A stretch of 64,000 bases of DNA. Source: an uncultured Bacteroidia bacterium (GTDB taxonomy: Bacteria; Bacteroidota; Bacteroidia; Bacteroidales; F082). Under the pieces are notes generated by a model, which was not told the DNA's origin, did not search any database, and was given only the letters and a program-made list of their open reading frames with translations. The stretch covers positions 62,001 through 126,000 of the forward strand of contig CADCGK010000004.1 in the NCBI GenBank assembly GCA_902800965.1, in the 5' to 3' direction. Both the position numbers and the translations under genes were made by a program. Below are positions 35,697 to 44,208 of the stretch, piece by piece (position 1 is the stretch's first letter; each line of letters opens with the position of its first letter).

Positions 35697-36854
35697 ATGG
35701 GTGCGTTATGGTCTGAAGATTACGAAAAGGTGTTTGGCAAGCCAACAAAGTGGTCGCTTTTTTCGGAGGACGAAGAGGCGTATGAGGCTTTCCGTAAGAC
35801 CATCATAAACTTACCTCATTACGTGTACGATAAGGATAAGCTGCCTTTTACAGGTGTGAAAGTCTATGGTTACGATTTGTATTTATTGAAGCTTACTATC
35901 GACCAGAAAAAAGCAGAGGGCAAGAAACTGTTTTATATCAAGGACGAAACACCTGGTTTAGCCAAGGTTCTTGCATTTGGCTATTTTAACAAAAACAGTC
36001 AATTGTTTTATTTGCTTGCCAACAGCTTGATAAGAAAGACGGATTTCCAACAAAAGATGAAGAAGGATTCGTCTCTTTATTGGCCAGTCTACAGGTTGCA
36101 AGCTAAAAGCGAGATAAGAAAATGCGATGCCGATACTAAGGATGAACAAGGCCGAGCCTTGCAATTAAAGTTGTTTCAACCAGAAGGCTATCGCATGATT
36201 GAGGACGTGGATTGTTCCGCATCCTTAGCTGCAGCTTATGCGCTTGGTCAGGAAGCTGATTTTACGAAGTGGAAAGGGATGGATGGCAAGACACTCGCGG
36301 AAACATATCCCTTTTATAGCGGAAGCTATTCTGAGCTTATTGATATAAAAACTACTTGGAGCAAACTTCGTTCTCTGAAGGAAAGGCAAATGCAGGTTGA
36401 TGAAGAATCTATAAATGAAAGCATATTGTTTGACAAAATCATTAATCCGCTTATTAACCAAAAGGAGAAAGAAACAGCCAAAGTCAAGCCTCAGAAGTGT
36501 GAAGAATTAGGCGAAATTCATTGTTTTTTAATAGACTATGTTCGAAACTGTTACAATGCGAAAGGTCTTTATAATGTTAAGAACAAGACAATGACGTTGT
36601 TAGCTGGTTCGATGTTGTCAACAGAGGTGGCGTCTGGTTTTAGATACACTGCAGGAGACTATCAAAGAAGAAAGTTTATAGAACTCAATTGTTCAAGGAA
36701 AGGCGTGAGATTGATGTTAAAAAAAGACTGCGTTTTTGAATCGTTAGAAAGAGCGACAACCTTTGTTTTAGGCAAAAAAGAGGATGGTTGTAATTTGTGG
36801 AAAACAGAAGACGAAAGATTGTTAGGAGACTGTTGGAATGAGGAGGTTAATTAG
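35697..36854 (+). CDS. Uncharacterised protein with C-terminal DUF4357-like domain
   Basis: 385 residues, no signal or membrane segments. The N-terminal about 270 residues are unrecognised. The C-terminus (about 295-380) has the DUF4357 pattern: GLYNVKNKTMTLLAGS, then a variable part, then FESLERATTFVLGKKEDGCN and LWK. DUF4357 is often attached to nuclease or restriction proteins, so a role in nucleic-acid recognition is plausible but not shown. It is 1 nt after the MotB-like gene and overlaps the nuclease gene by 17 nt. Confidence 0.55.
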   Translation: MGALWSEDYEKVFGKPTKWSLFSEDEEAYEAFRKTIINLPHYVYDKDKLPFTGVKVYGYDLYLLKLTIDQKKAEGKKLFYIKDETPGLAKVLAFGYFNKNSQLFYLLANSLIRKTDFQQKMKKDSSLYWPVYRLQAKSEIRKCDADTKDEQGRALQLKLFQPEGYRMIEDVDCSASLAAAYALGQEADFTKWKGMDGKTLAETYPFYSGSYSELIDIKTTWSKLRSLKERQMQVDEESINESILFDKIINPLINQKEKETAKVKPQKCEELGEIHCFLIDYVRNCYNAKGLYNVKNKTMTLLAGSMLSTEVASGFRYTAGDYQRRKFIELNCSRKGVRLMLKKDCVFESLERATTFVLGKKEDGCNLWKTEDERLLGDCWNEEVN

Positions 36855-37635
36855 TAAATTAATAGTGTTTGTTGTTGCGTTGTTAATTGCTGCATTTGCC
36901 ATTCGGCAATCGGTCGAAAAGGATTTAGGATCAAATGCGGATATGACTACCCCCAAGTTAGTAGTTAATGAAATTGAGATCTCTCATTCCGCCTACACCG
37001 TCTCCTATAACCCCCAAACCCTTACCGCTAACTGGGTCGCCTACGAACTCACTGCAGAAGAAACCGATGGACCATGGACCAGAAAAGGACTGCGCTTCAT
37101 GCCCGATCCAGACTATGATGGACCACAACCTGATAACGACGACTTCCGCAATTCGGGCTACTCGAGAGGGCATCTGGCACCCGCGGGTGACATGAAATGG
37201 GATAGCCTCGCCATGGTGGAAAGCTTTTACTTTACCAACTGCATCCCACAAGAAACTAAGTTCAACAACGGCAAGTGGAACCAAATTGAAGAAAAGTCAC
37301 GGCGCTGGGCAAAACAATATGGTAAGGTTTATATCGTATGCGGACCTGCTTACCTTAGCGATGATACACTGCGTATTGGCCACAACGGTGTGGCTGTTCC
37401 TGATGCTTGCTTCAAAGCCTTGCTTGTCCACAAGGGTGAATCCTATTCCGCCATCGCCTTTCTCATGAAAAATGGGGGAGAAGACAGGACATTGGCAGCG
37501 TGCGCCTGTACAGTGGATGAACTCGAATCGCTTCTTTCGCGCGATTTTTTCTCTAATCTTCCGGACAGAATGGAAAGAGCAGTGGAAGGTGTTGTCAATT
37601 GGGAGGATTGGGGGTTAAAGAATACCGATCGATAA
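36838..37635 (+). CDS. Membrane-anchored DNA/RNA non-specific endonuclease
   Basis: 265 residues. A single N-terminal helix (about 4-22, uncleaved signal anchor or signal peptide) is followed by a NUC1/EndoG-type nuclease domain. The active-site motif is SGYSRGHLAPAGDMKW near residue 111 (DRGH-like with Ser for Asp), followed by YFTNCIPQ and NNGKWNQIEEKSR, which provide the metal-binding Asn. Topology predicts a periplasmic nuclease domain. The first about 140 nt are A/T-rich like the operon, whereas the catalytic part has the composition of the core genome. Many Bacteroidales carry such a nuclease outside any operon, so its membership in the system is uncertain. Confidence 0.8.
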   Translation: MRRLISKLIVFVVALLIAAFAIRQSVEKDLGSNADMTTPKLVVNEIEISHSAYTVSYNPQTLTANWVAYELTAEETDGPWTRKGLRFMPDPDYDGPQPDNDDFRNSGYSRGHLAPAGDMKWDSLAMVESFYFTNCIPQETKFNNGKWNQIEEKSRRWAKQYGKVYIVCGPAYLSDDTLRIGHNGVAVPDACFKALLVHKGESYSAIAFLMKNGGEDRTLAACACTVDELESLLSRDFFSNLPDRMERAVEGVVNWEDWGLKNTDR

Positions 37636-37739
37636 TTGGTATAACCAAAGAATGAGCAAAAATCATCGTTATTAGATTTGAATCAATAATTAATAAATTG
37701 AAATAATATATTAATTATAATAATATATACATTTTTATA

Positions 37740-37747
37740 TATTTTTG
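37740..37747 (+). promoter_or_regulatory. Possible promoter -7 box before the 157-residue gene
   Basis: TATTTTTG immediately before the ATG at 37751 in a very A/T-rich stretch. It implies either a leaderless mRNA or a start at 37772. Confidence 0.35.
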
Positions 37748-37750
37748 CCG

Positions 37751-38224
37751 ATGAAACTGAAATCGACAAAAATGATAACAGAAAATATAGAAAAGATATT
37801 TATTCCTTCAGGCGATACTAAAGAAGAAATCAAAGAAAGAGAAAAAATTATCTCTGAAGTATATCGTAAGTGGTATGACAACAATCTCTCAAAATCCGTT
37901 TTTAATCATAATTTAAAGGATTATATAAACATCCGTTTTGTTTCGATAAATGAGACAATCCACCACGCTTCACGATCATTTCTGTCAACATTGGCTGTCC
38001 TTCAAATTGATCTAATACTTAGGAACGCTTATCAAATTGGTAAACCAGTAAAACCGAAATTAGATAACAAAAAACAAGAGGATTTTTCAGAAATAATTAT
38101 CATGGAGTGTCCGTTGATTGGTATGGGGACGGCTAAGTTGACTGTCGGTGTGAAAAAGAAATCAGGAATGAAAATTCAATATTGTATTACCGCAATAGGA
38201 ATAAAAAAACCATCGGAGTTATAA
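37751..38224 (+). CDS. Uncharacterised small protein, A/T-rich gene
   Basis: 157 residues from the ATG at 37751 or 150 from 37772. No signal or membrane segment. A charged N-terminal helix is followed by an alpha/beta part with FVSINETIHHASRSFLSTLA, LIGMGTAKLTVGVKKKSG and a strand-like end. I cannot assign a family; the pattern vaguely recalls small nuclease-fold proteins of mobile elements, which I do not claim. The gene is much richer in A/T than the next genes and follows the nuclease by 115 nt, so it may belong to the same acquired region. Confidence 0.6.
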   Translation: MKLKSTKMITENIEKIFIPSGDTKEEIKEREKIISEVYRKWYDNNLSKSVFNHNLKDYINIRFVSINETIHHASRSFLSTLAVLQIDLILRNAYQIGKPVKPKLDNKKQEDFSEIIIMECPLIGMGTAKLTVGVKKKSGMKIQYCITAIGIKKPSEL

Positions 38225-38309
38225 AGGGCCTGGCAGTCGCCATTTCCCGTCCGATGGTTTGTGACTGCAAAATTACACTTTTTTCCAAAATTGCAAGCAA
38301 AAAAAATCC

Positions 38310-38317
38310 TATCTTTG
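38310..38317 (+). promoter_or_regulatory. Promoter -7 box of the YD-type lipoprotein gene
   Basis: TATCTTTG. It is partly contained in an inverted repeat, CTTTGCGT (38313-38320) and ACGCAAAG (38331-38338), that would form a small hairpin in the leader just before the ATG at 38341. Confidence 0.55.
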
Positions 38318-38340
38318 CGTTCAACATAATACGCAAAGCC

Positions 38341-39177
38341 ATGAAACACATCGTTACGCTATCTATCTTGGCTGCCGCAATGCTGCTTGCAGCCTGCAAT
38401 AACACGCCGAAACCTTCCGAACCTACTGAAACCAATCAGACAACCGAAACAACCGTCGATTGGGATATGCCGCTCTATGAACTTAACGCCGAAGGCGACA
38501 CCAACATCGTGTGGACTTACCAAGACACCGAAGAAGGCCGTACTGTAATCCAGCTTGCTGAGGAAGAAGACTCGTATTACGATCGCTATGAACATCAATA
38601 CGACCGTGAGGGACACCTGATCGCAATGAAAGTGGAAAACGGCCCGTGGAAAGTCCGGACTCGAGAGGTGACTTATAGCATCGACAGCGATATGGGAATT
38701 CGGGTAGGAGAAGGCGAAGAACACGCGGAGGGTGATCCGGAATTCTATGCCGTCAGGGAAGAGTCTTACTTCCTGGATGACACCTACTTGTACGATACCT
38801 TGACGTTCAATTATTCCGCTGTGGTGTCGTGGGATGAGCTCGATCCAGACGGAGACGGCGTCCAGGACGTTATCCCAGCTCCTGTGTGGGAAGACCATAC
38901 CGTTCAGCGTACTCGCTATGAGCAAACCGCGAGCGGCATGAAACCTGCTGAAAAGTGGTATTATGCTGGCACTGACGATCAAGGAAACCTCATCCTCAAT
39001 GCAAGAGTAGAATACGCTTACGATGATGAAGGCAGGCTGTCAAGTGAGACTACGTATTACCAAAGTGGCAATCAGGAAACAAAAAACTATACATACGATG
39101 GCAATGTGAGGACGATGAAGGTGGCTCCGTATGATGCTGAGATTAAGACGTATTTTAAGATAAAAGATAAGAGATAA
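38341..39177 (+). CDS. Lipoprotein with YD-repeat-like segments
   Basis: 278 residues. The lipoprotein signal ends in LLAAC (Cys19), followed by a Thr/Glu/Pro-rich linker to about residue 35. The mature part has tyrosine-aspartate turns of the RHS/YD type (QYDREGHLIAMKVENG and YAYDDEGRLSSETTYYQSG). It is probably a surface or periplasmic beta-rich protein of unknown function. The start is fixed by the signal peptide and the promoter box 24 nt upstream. The C-terminal KDKR is encoded by a 7-bp array. Confidence 0.75.
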   Translation: MKHIVTLSILAAAMLLAACNNTPKPSEPTETNQTTETTVDWDMPLYELNAEGDTNIVWTYQDTEEGRTVIQLAEEEDSYYDRYEHQYDREGHLIAMKVENGPWKVRTREVTYSIDSDMGIRVGEGEEHAEGDPEFYAVREESYFLDDTYLYDTLTFNYSAVVSWDELDPDGDGVQDVIPAPVWEDHTVQRTRYEQTASGMKPAEKWYYAGTDDQGNLILNARVEYAYDDEGRLSSETTYYQSGNQETKNYTYDGNVRTMKVAPYDAEIKTYFKIKDKR

Positions 39178-39191
39178 AAGATAAAAGTTAT
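39157..39191 (+). repeat. 7-bp tandem array at the end of the YD-type gene
   Basis: Five units of AAGATAA or GAGATAA or close variants. TAA occurs at 39161, 39168, 39175 and 39182, closing all three frames; the one at 39175 is the natural stop. Confidence 0.85.
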
Positions 39192-39208
39192 TTAAAACAC
39201 AGTATATT

Positions 39209-39982
39209 ATGAGACTATTATTAATCAGTAACTCCACCAATTTTGGGGAGACGTACCTTGCCTGGGCATGCAACCAGATCGAATACTTTTGCCTGCAAAA
39301 CAACCTCAAACCGAATAGCAAGATCGTGTTCGTTCCTTTCGCTGGTGTGAACATCGCAGGGAAGGCCTATCCCGACAGCTATGACGCATACGAGGCGCGC
39401 GTCCAGAAAGTGTTCTTCGAGAAGTTCGGCTTCACCGACTTTACCTCGGTGCATCACTTTGACGATAAAGTCAAGGCTGTGAAGGAAGCTGACTGCATCG
39501 TCGTGGGCGGCGGCAATACCTTCCATCTGGTGGCCGAGATGCACAAATACGGCCTGATGGATGCCATCCGCGAAAAAGCCATGTCGGGAACACCTTACAT
39601 CGGCTGGAGCGCCGGCAGCAACGTGGCTTGCCCGACGCTTTGCACCACCAACGACATGCCTATCGTGCAACCGGCTTCGTTCAAGACACTGAACCTGGTG
39701 CCGTTCCAGATCAACCCGCATTACCTCGACCCGCATCCGGAGATCGACAAGATGATCAAACACGGAGGCGAGACGCGTCAGGACCGCATCAACGAATACC
39801 TGGCCGTAAACCAACAGATGGTCGTGGTCGGTCTTCGTGAAGCCACCTCGCTGTGGGTCACCGACGGCAAGATGATGCTCAAGGGCGGCAAGAAGATGAT
39901 CGTAATGCAGTACGGTAAGGAAGCCGTCGAGATCGAGCCGAACACTGACGTGACCTTCCTGCTGGGTAACCAACAAGCTTGA
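39209..39982 (+). CDS. pepE: Dipeptidase E (peptidase S51)
   Basis: 257 residues. The class-I glutamine-amidotransferase-like fold carries the nucleophile Ser in YIGWSAGSNVACP and the preceding CIVVGGGNTFHLV strand-turn. The QINPHYLDPHPE segment provides the His region. PepE cleaves dipeptides with N-terminal Asp in the cytoplasm. The stop overlaps the ATG of the calcium ATPase gene (TGATG), so the two are translationally coupled. Confidence 0.93.
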   Translation: MRLLLISNSTNFGETYLAWACNQIEYFCLQNNLKPNSKIVFVPFAGVNIAGKAYPDSYDAYEARVQKVFFEKFGFTDFTSVHHFDDKVKAVKEADCIVVGGGNTFHLVAEMHKYGLMDAIREKAMSGTPYIGWSAGSNVACPTLCTTNDMPIVQPASFKTLNLVPFQINPHYLDPHPEIDKMIKHGGETRQDRINEYLAVNQQMVVVGLREATSLWVTDGKMMLKGGKKMIVMQYGKEAVEIEPNTDVTFLLGNQQA

Positions 39983-42747
39983 TGCTGCAACCTGGCGACT
40001 ATAAACAAGGATTGACCACCGAACAGGTGGTCCAGAGTCGTATTGAACACGGCGACAACACCCTGACGCCACCGCCTAAGGAGTCGGGGTGGAAGCTGTT
40101 TTTTGAGAAATTCAAGGATCCTATCATCCGTATCCTGCTCATCACGCTGGCACTGTCGGTGGCAGTGTCGCTGTACCAGTATTTCACAGGCGTGGCGGAT
40201 GCCCGGGTCTTGCTGGAGCCCTTGGGCATCTTCATCGCGGTGATGCTGGCCACCACCGTGGGCTTCGCCTTCGAACAGAGCGCCAACCGTAAATTCGATA
40301 TCCTGAACAAAGCCAAGGACGAGGAAAAAGTCACGGTGCTCCGTAACGGGCTCATCACACAGATTGAGAGAAAAGACGTGGTGGTGGGCGACATGGTGTT
40401 CATCAACCCCGGCGACGAGATCCCCGCTGACGGCACCTTGCTGGAAGCCATCGCACTCCAAGTCAACGAGTCGTCGCTGACAGGCGAGCCCATCGCGAAT
40501 AAAACGGTGAACGAGGAGGAATTCGAAAGTGAAGCCACCTATCCCTCCAACTATGTGTGCCGCGGCAGCACGGTGATTGACGGCAATGGCATCCTTGTGG
40601 TGGAAAAGGTGGGCGATGCCACCGAATGGGGCAAGGTGTATCGCGGAGCGCAAATCGACAATAAGGTCAAAACCCCGTTGAATGAGCAGCTCGACAGGCT
40701 TGGGCGTACCATCACCGTGGCGAGTTATGTCATCGCTGGGCTGATCATCGTCTTCAGGCTGCTGATGTATCTCGTCATCGACGACTGTCAACCTTTTGAA
40801 TGGATCGACTTCGCGAGGTATCTGCTGAACACCATCATGATCGCCATCACCCTCATCGTCGTGGCAGTGCCCGAAGGCCTTCCCATGAGCATCACGCTTA
40901 GCCTGGCGCTCAGCATGAAACGTATGCTCGAAACCAACAACCTGGTGCGTAAGATGCACGCCTGCGAGACCATGGGTGCCTCCACCGTGATCTGTACGGA
41001 CAAGACGGGTACCTTGACGCAGAACAAGATGAGCGTCAGTGAGTTCAAGATCTATGGTCTCCATGACGGCAAACTTGATGATTCGCAGACTTCCACCTTG
41101 ATCAAAGAAGGTATCGCGATGAATTCCACGGCTTTCCTCGACTTTACCGACAAGCAGCAGGCCAAGTCGGTCGGAAATCCCACGGAGGCGGCTTTGCTGT
41201 ATTGGCTCTTCAGGCGGAATGTGGATTTCATCAGCTACCGCGACCACACCAAGATCGTCAAGCAAGTGCCTTTCTCCACAAAGTACAAATACATGGCGAC
41301 CATAGTGAACACTGAAGATCCCAATGTGTTGCTGATGTATGTGAAAGGCGCCCCGGAGCTGATGCTGAAGTGCTGCTCCAAGATCAGGATGCCGGAAGGT
41401 GAGGTGGAGTTGGAACCTTATAAAGCCATGGTGGAGCAAGACCTGCTCCGTTGGCAGAACCAAGCCATGCGTACCTTAGGATTCGCCTATAGCTACCTTG
41501 ATCGCAATGCGGTTGAATCGATGTTCGACGAGGGAAAACTGGCGGTGGGTAAGTTTTGTTTCTTGGCCGCTGTAGCCATCTCGGATCCCGTCCGCGAGGA
41601 TGTGCCTGAAGCCATCAATGATTGTATTGCGGCAGGCATCAACGTCAAGATCGTCACGGGTGACACTTCTGGCACTGCCAAGGAAATCGGCCGACAGATC
41701 GGCTTGTGGACGGAGACTGACACGGATGAAAAGAACCATATCACCGGTAAGGACTTCGGCAGAATGAGCGATGAGGAGTTGCTGGAAAGGGTAGGCGACA
41801 TCAAGATCATGTCGAGGGCAAGGCCGATGGACAAGGAGCGGCTGGTGCGTTTACTGCAGCAGAGAGGCGAAGTGGTGGCAGTCACCGGCGACGGCACCAA
41901 CGACGCCCCAGCGCTGAATGCAGCTCAGATCGGATTGTCGATGGGCGACGGCACCTCGGTGGCCAAAGAGGCCAGCGCCATCACCATTTTGGACAACTCG
42001 TTCCATAGTATCGCCAGAGCGGTGGTGTGGGGTAGGTCGCTTTACCATAACATCCAGCGATTCATCCTCTTCCAGATGACCATCAACGTGGCGGCCTGTC
42101 TCATCGTACTGATCGGCTCTCTGATGGGCACCGAATCGCCTCTGACGGTAACGCAGATGCTTTGGGTCAACCTTATCATGGATACCTTCGCCGCCTTGGC
42201 TTTGGCATCGTTGCCGCCGGACCGCAAGGTAATGCAAGAAAAACCCAGGTCAAGGAATGCCTATATCATCACTAAGCCGATGGCATGGCGCATCTTTGGA
42301 GTGGGGCTGGCCTTTGTGGCGGTGCTGTTCGGCTTTATCCAGTATTTCAAACATGTCGATTTGACTTCGTTGGCTGACTTCTCTTTGAAGGAGTATGTTG
42401 CCAACTATTTCAACTTCAGCCATGTGCATCAAGGAATGAGCCCTTACGAGCTCACCCTTTTCTTCACGATCTTCGTCTTCATGCAGTTCTGGAATATCTT
42501 CAACGCCCGCGCCTTCCTGACTGGCCAGTCTGCTTTTCACGGACTATTTACAAAAAACATAGCCAAGGGCTTTTGTTTGACCTTGGCTATCATTCTTGTG
42601 GGGCAAATCCTCATCGTCACTTTCGGCGGCGACATGTTCGAAGTGGTGCCGTTGCCGATTGGCGATTGGATTCGTGTTATTGTAGCGACTTCGGTAATTC
42701 TATGGTTTGGTGAATTGGGTCGCTTTGCGTCATTGCGAGGAGCTTAA
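39982..42747 (+). CDS. PMCA-type calcium-translocating P-type ATPase
   Basis: 921 residues, P2-type cation ATPase with about ten membrane helices. It has TGEP in the actuator domain, VVAVPEGLPMSITL in M4, the phosphorylation motif CTDKTGTLTQNKM, the KGAPE nucleotide site and TGDGTNDAPAL in the hinge. M6 (LWVNLIMDTFAALAL) matches calcium pumps. It would export Ca2+. The start at 39982 overlaps the pepE stop. The last residues (FASLRGA) are encoded inside the left arm of an inverted repeat. Confidence 0.93.
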   Translation: MLQPGDYKQGLTTEQVVQSRIEHGDNTLTPPPKESGWKLFFEKFKDPIIRILLITLALSVAVSLYQYFTGVADARVLLEPLGIFIAVMLATTVGFAFEQSANRKFDILNKAKDEEKVTVLRNGLITQIERKDVVVGDMVFINPGDEIPADGTLLEAIALQVNESSLTGEPIANKTVNEEEFESEATYPSNYVCRGSTVIDGNGILVVEKVGDATEWGKVYRGAQIDNKVKTPLNEQLDRLGRTITVASYVIAGLIIVFRLLMYLVIDDCQPFEWIDFARYLLNTIMIAITLIVVAVPEGLPMSITLSLALSMKRMLETNNLVRKMHACETMGASTVICTDKTGTLTQNKMSVSEFKIYGLHDGKLDDSQTSTLIKEGIAMNSTAFLDFTDKQQAKSVGNPTEAALLYWLFRRNVDFISYRDHTKIVKQVPFSTKYKYMATIVNTEDPNVLLMYVKGAPELMLKCCSKIRMPEGEVELEPYKAMVEQDLLRWQNQAMRTLGFAYSYLDRNAVESMFDEGKLAVGKFCFLAAVAISDPVREDVPEAINDCIAAGINVKIVTGDTSGTAKEIGRQIGLWTETDTDEKNHITGKDFGRMSDEELLERVGDIKIMSRARPMDKERLVRLLQQRGEVVAVTGDGTNDAPALNAAQIGLSMGDGTSVAKEASAITILDNSFHSIARAVVWGRSLYHNIQRFILFQMTINVAACLIVLIGSLMGTESPLTVTQMLWVNLIMDTFAALALASLPPDRKVMQEKPRSRNAYIITKPMAWRIFGVGLAFVAVLFGFIQYFKHVDLTSLADFSLKEYVANYFNFSHVHQGMSPYELTLFFTIFVFMQFWNIFNARAFLTGQSAFHGLFTKNIAKGFCLTLAIILVGQILIVTFGGDMFEVVPLPIGDWIRVIVATSVILWFGELGRFASLRGA

Positions 42748-42820
42748 GCGACGAAGCAATCCAACCCTGACTATTATTGTGTCAAGCTGGATTGCTTCGT
42801 CGTTCCTCCTCGCAATGACG
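42728..42820. repeat. Long imperfect inverted repeat covering the ATPase stop codon
   Basis: The left arm 42728-42763 (starting CGTCATTGCGAGGAG, ending CGACGAAGCAATCCA) pairs with the right arm 42788-42820 apart from a few bases in the middle; the loop is 24 nt. The sequence type (GGATTGCTTCGTCG and CGCAATGACG) recalls widespread REP-like palindromes. It lies between convergent genes and may also act as a terminator in both directions. No second copy was seen in the window. Confidence 0.8.
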
Positions 42821-42831
42821 GACCTGCGATG

Positions 42832-43188
42832 CTATTCCGTTTTCCTCTGATACGTCACGGAATAATTCCCCAGATCCTTCAGAACCAAATGTTCTTCGGT
42901 GACTTCGTCGATCCACATGGTGTCGGCGAACTCGCGGGGATTGGTGCCGGTGTAGTTGCCTTTGAGGATCAGCTGGTCGCCGACCTTCTCCCAGGCGTTG
43001 TATTCGCGGTAGCCCATGTTGATCGGGATGACGGTGCCGTCCTTCTGGAGGGTGAAACCGGTCTCGCCGAAGACGCTGTCCTCGTCGGCGGGATCAACCC
43101 AGGTGCCTAACAGCGAGGCGTTGTTGCAAGCTGTGAAGCCCAAGCCAAGGATGAGGCTCAAGGCCATCAGTAGGAATCCTTTTTTCAT
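42832..43188 (-). CDS. Lipocalin-like small lipoprotein
   Basis: 118 residues. The signal ends LGLGFTAC (lipobox Cys21), and the mature part begins NNASLLGTWVDP, with the G-x-W of lipocalin-like folds, followed by short beta strands ending KDLGNYSVTYQRKTE. Probably anchored to a membrane facing the periplasm; the ligand is unknown. The ATG at 43188 is chosen over a longer frame because it begins the signal peptide. It follows the carbamate kinase gene by 19 nt. Confidence 0.7.
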   Translation of the reverse strand: MKKGFLLMALSLILGLGFTACNNASLLGTWVDPADEDSVFGETGFTLQKDGTVIPINMGYREYNAWEKVGDQLILKGNYTGTNPREFADTMWIDEVTEEHLVLKDLGNYSVTYQRKTE

Positions 43189-43207
43189 TGTATTATAGTG
43201 TTTTTGT

Positions 43208-44146
43208 TTACGGGACGATTCTGGTGCCGCATTCGGGATCAGTGAGACTGGTGGCCTCAGTGATGATGGCTTGGTGACCAGTAGCTTCGACGAAGAGGAT
43301 GGCGGCGCGTACTTTGGGAGCCATGCTGCCTTCGGTGAATTGACCGTCGGCGAGGTGCTTCTTGGCTTCGGCAACGGTGATGGTGTTCAGGGCCTGTTCG
43401 TTTTCCTTGCGGAAGTTGATGAAGACCTTCGGCACATCGGTAAGGATATAGAACTCGTCAGCATGGATCTTGATGGCAGTCATGGCAGAGGCGAGGTCCT
43501 TGTCGATGACAGCTTCCACACCACAGAGGCAGCCTTTCTTCTCGATGACGGGGATGCCACCGCCGCCCACGGTGATGACGATGTTGCCTTCGTCAGCCAG
43601 ACGTTTCACGATGTCGATGTTCTGGATGCCGACGGGTTTGGGTGAGGCAACCACCTTACGCCAGCCGCGACCTTTGGGGTCTTCTTTATAGACGGCACCG
43701 GTCTCGGCGGCATACTGTTCAGCCTGTTCCTTTGTGTAGTAAGGGCCGACGGGCTTGGTGGGGTTCTGGAACATCGGGTCGTCCTTGTCAACGATGACTT
43801 GGGTCACCAGTGTGACGACATTGCGGCGCATGCCTTCTGCGGCAAACACCTTGTCAAGACCCATCTCGATCATGAAACCGATCAATCCCTGAGTCTCAGC
43901 GACACAGAAGTCGATGGGCATGTCCGGCACATTGAAAACCTGGTTGCCAGCTTCATTCTGAAGCATCACATTACCAACTTGGGGACCATTGCCATGGCCG
44001 ATGACCAGATTATAATCGTTCTTGAGGAAGGGGAGCAGCGACTTGCAAGTCTCAGTCACATTCTGCATCTGTTCTCTGTATGTTCCTCTTTGTCCGCCTC
44101 TTAAAAGGGCGTTACCACCGAAAGCAATAACGGCTAACTTCTTCAT
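43208..44146 (-). CDS. arcC: Carbamate kinase
   Basis: 312 residues, amino-acid-kinase fold: AVIAFGGNALLRGGQRGT at the N-terminus, VIGHGNGPQVGN, the K/P-rich segment SPKPVGIQNIDIVKRL, VITVGGGGIPVI and KDLASAMTAIKIHADEFYILTDV. It makes ATP from carbamoyl phosphate (or the reverse), usually the last step of arginine or agmatine/purine fermentation. No other arginine-deiminase gene is nearby. The ATG at 44146 is preferred to a TTG 6 nt upstream. Confidence 0.95.
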   Translation of the reverse strand: MKKLAVIAFGGNALLRGGQRGTYREQMQNVTETCKSLLPFLKNDYNLVIGHGNGPQVGNVMLQNEAGNQVFNVPDMPIDFCVAETQGLIGFMIEMGLDKVFAAEGMRRNVVTLVTQVIVDKDDPMFQNPTKPVGPYYTKEQAEQYAAETGAVYKEDPKGRGWRKVVASPKPVGIQNIDIVKRLADEGNIVITVGGGGIPVIEKKGCLCGVEAVIDKDLASAMTAIKIHADEFYILTDVPKVFINFRKENEQALNTITVAEAKKHLADGQFTEGSMAPKVRAAILFVEATGHQAIITEATSLTDPECGTRIVP

Positions 44147-44186
44147 ATTCAAGTTTTTAATAATAAATATTCAATCTTTGGGACCG

Positions 44187-44194
44187 CAAAGATA
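44187..44194 (-). promoter_or_regulatory. Promoter -7 box of arcC
   Basis: TATCTTTG on the minus strand; predicted leader about 38 nt. Confidence 0.55.
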
Positions 44195-44208
44195 CGAAAT
44201 ATTTTGAA

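Noticed and set aside
39778..41463. Long open frame of about 560 codons on the minus strand
   Set aside because: It lies entirely antisense to pepE and the calcium ATPase, whose motifs are intact; its translation is a low-complexity His/Asp/Val-rich mirror of the sense frame.
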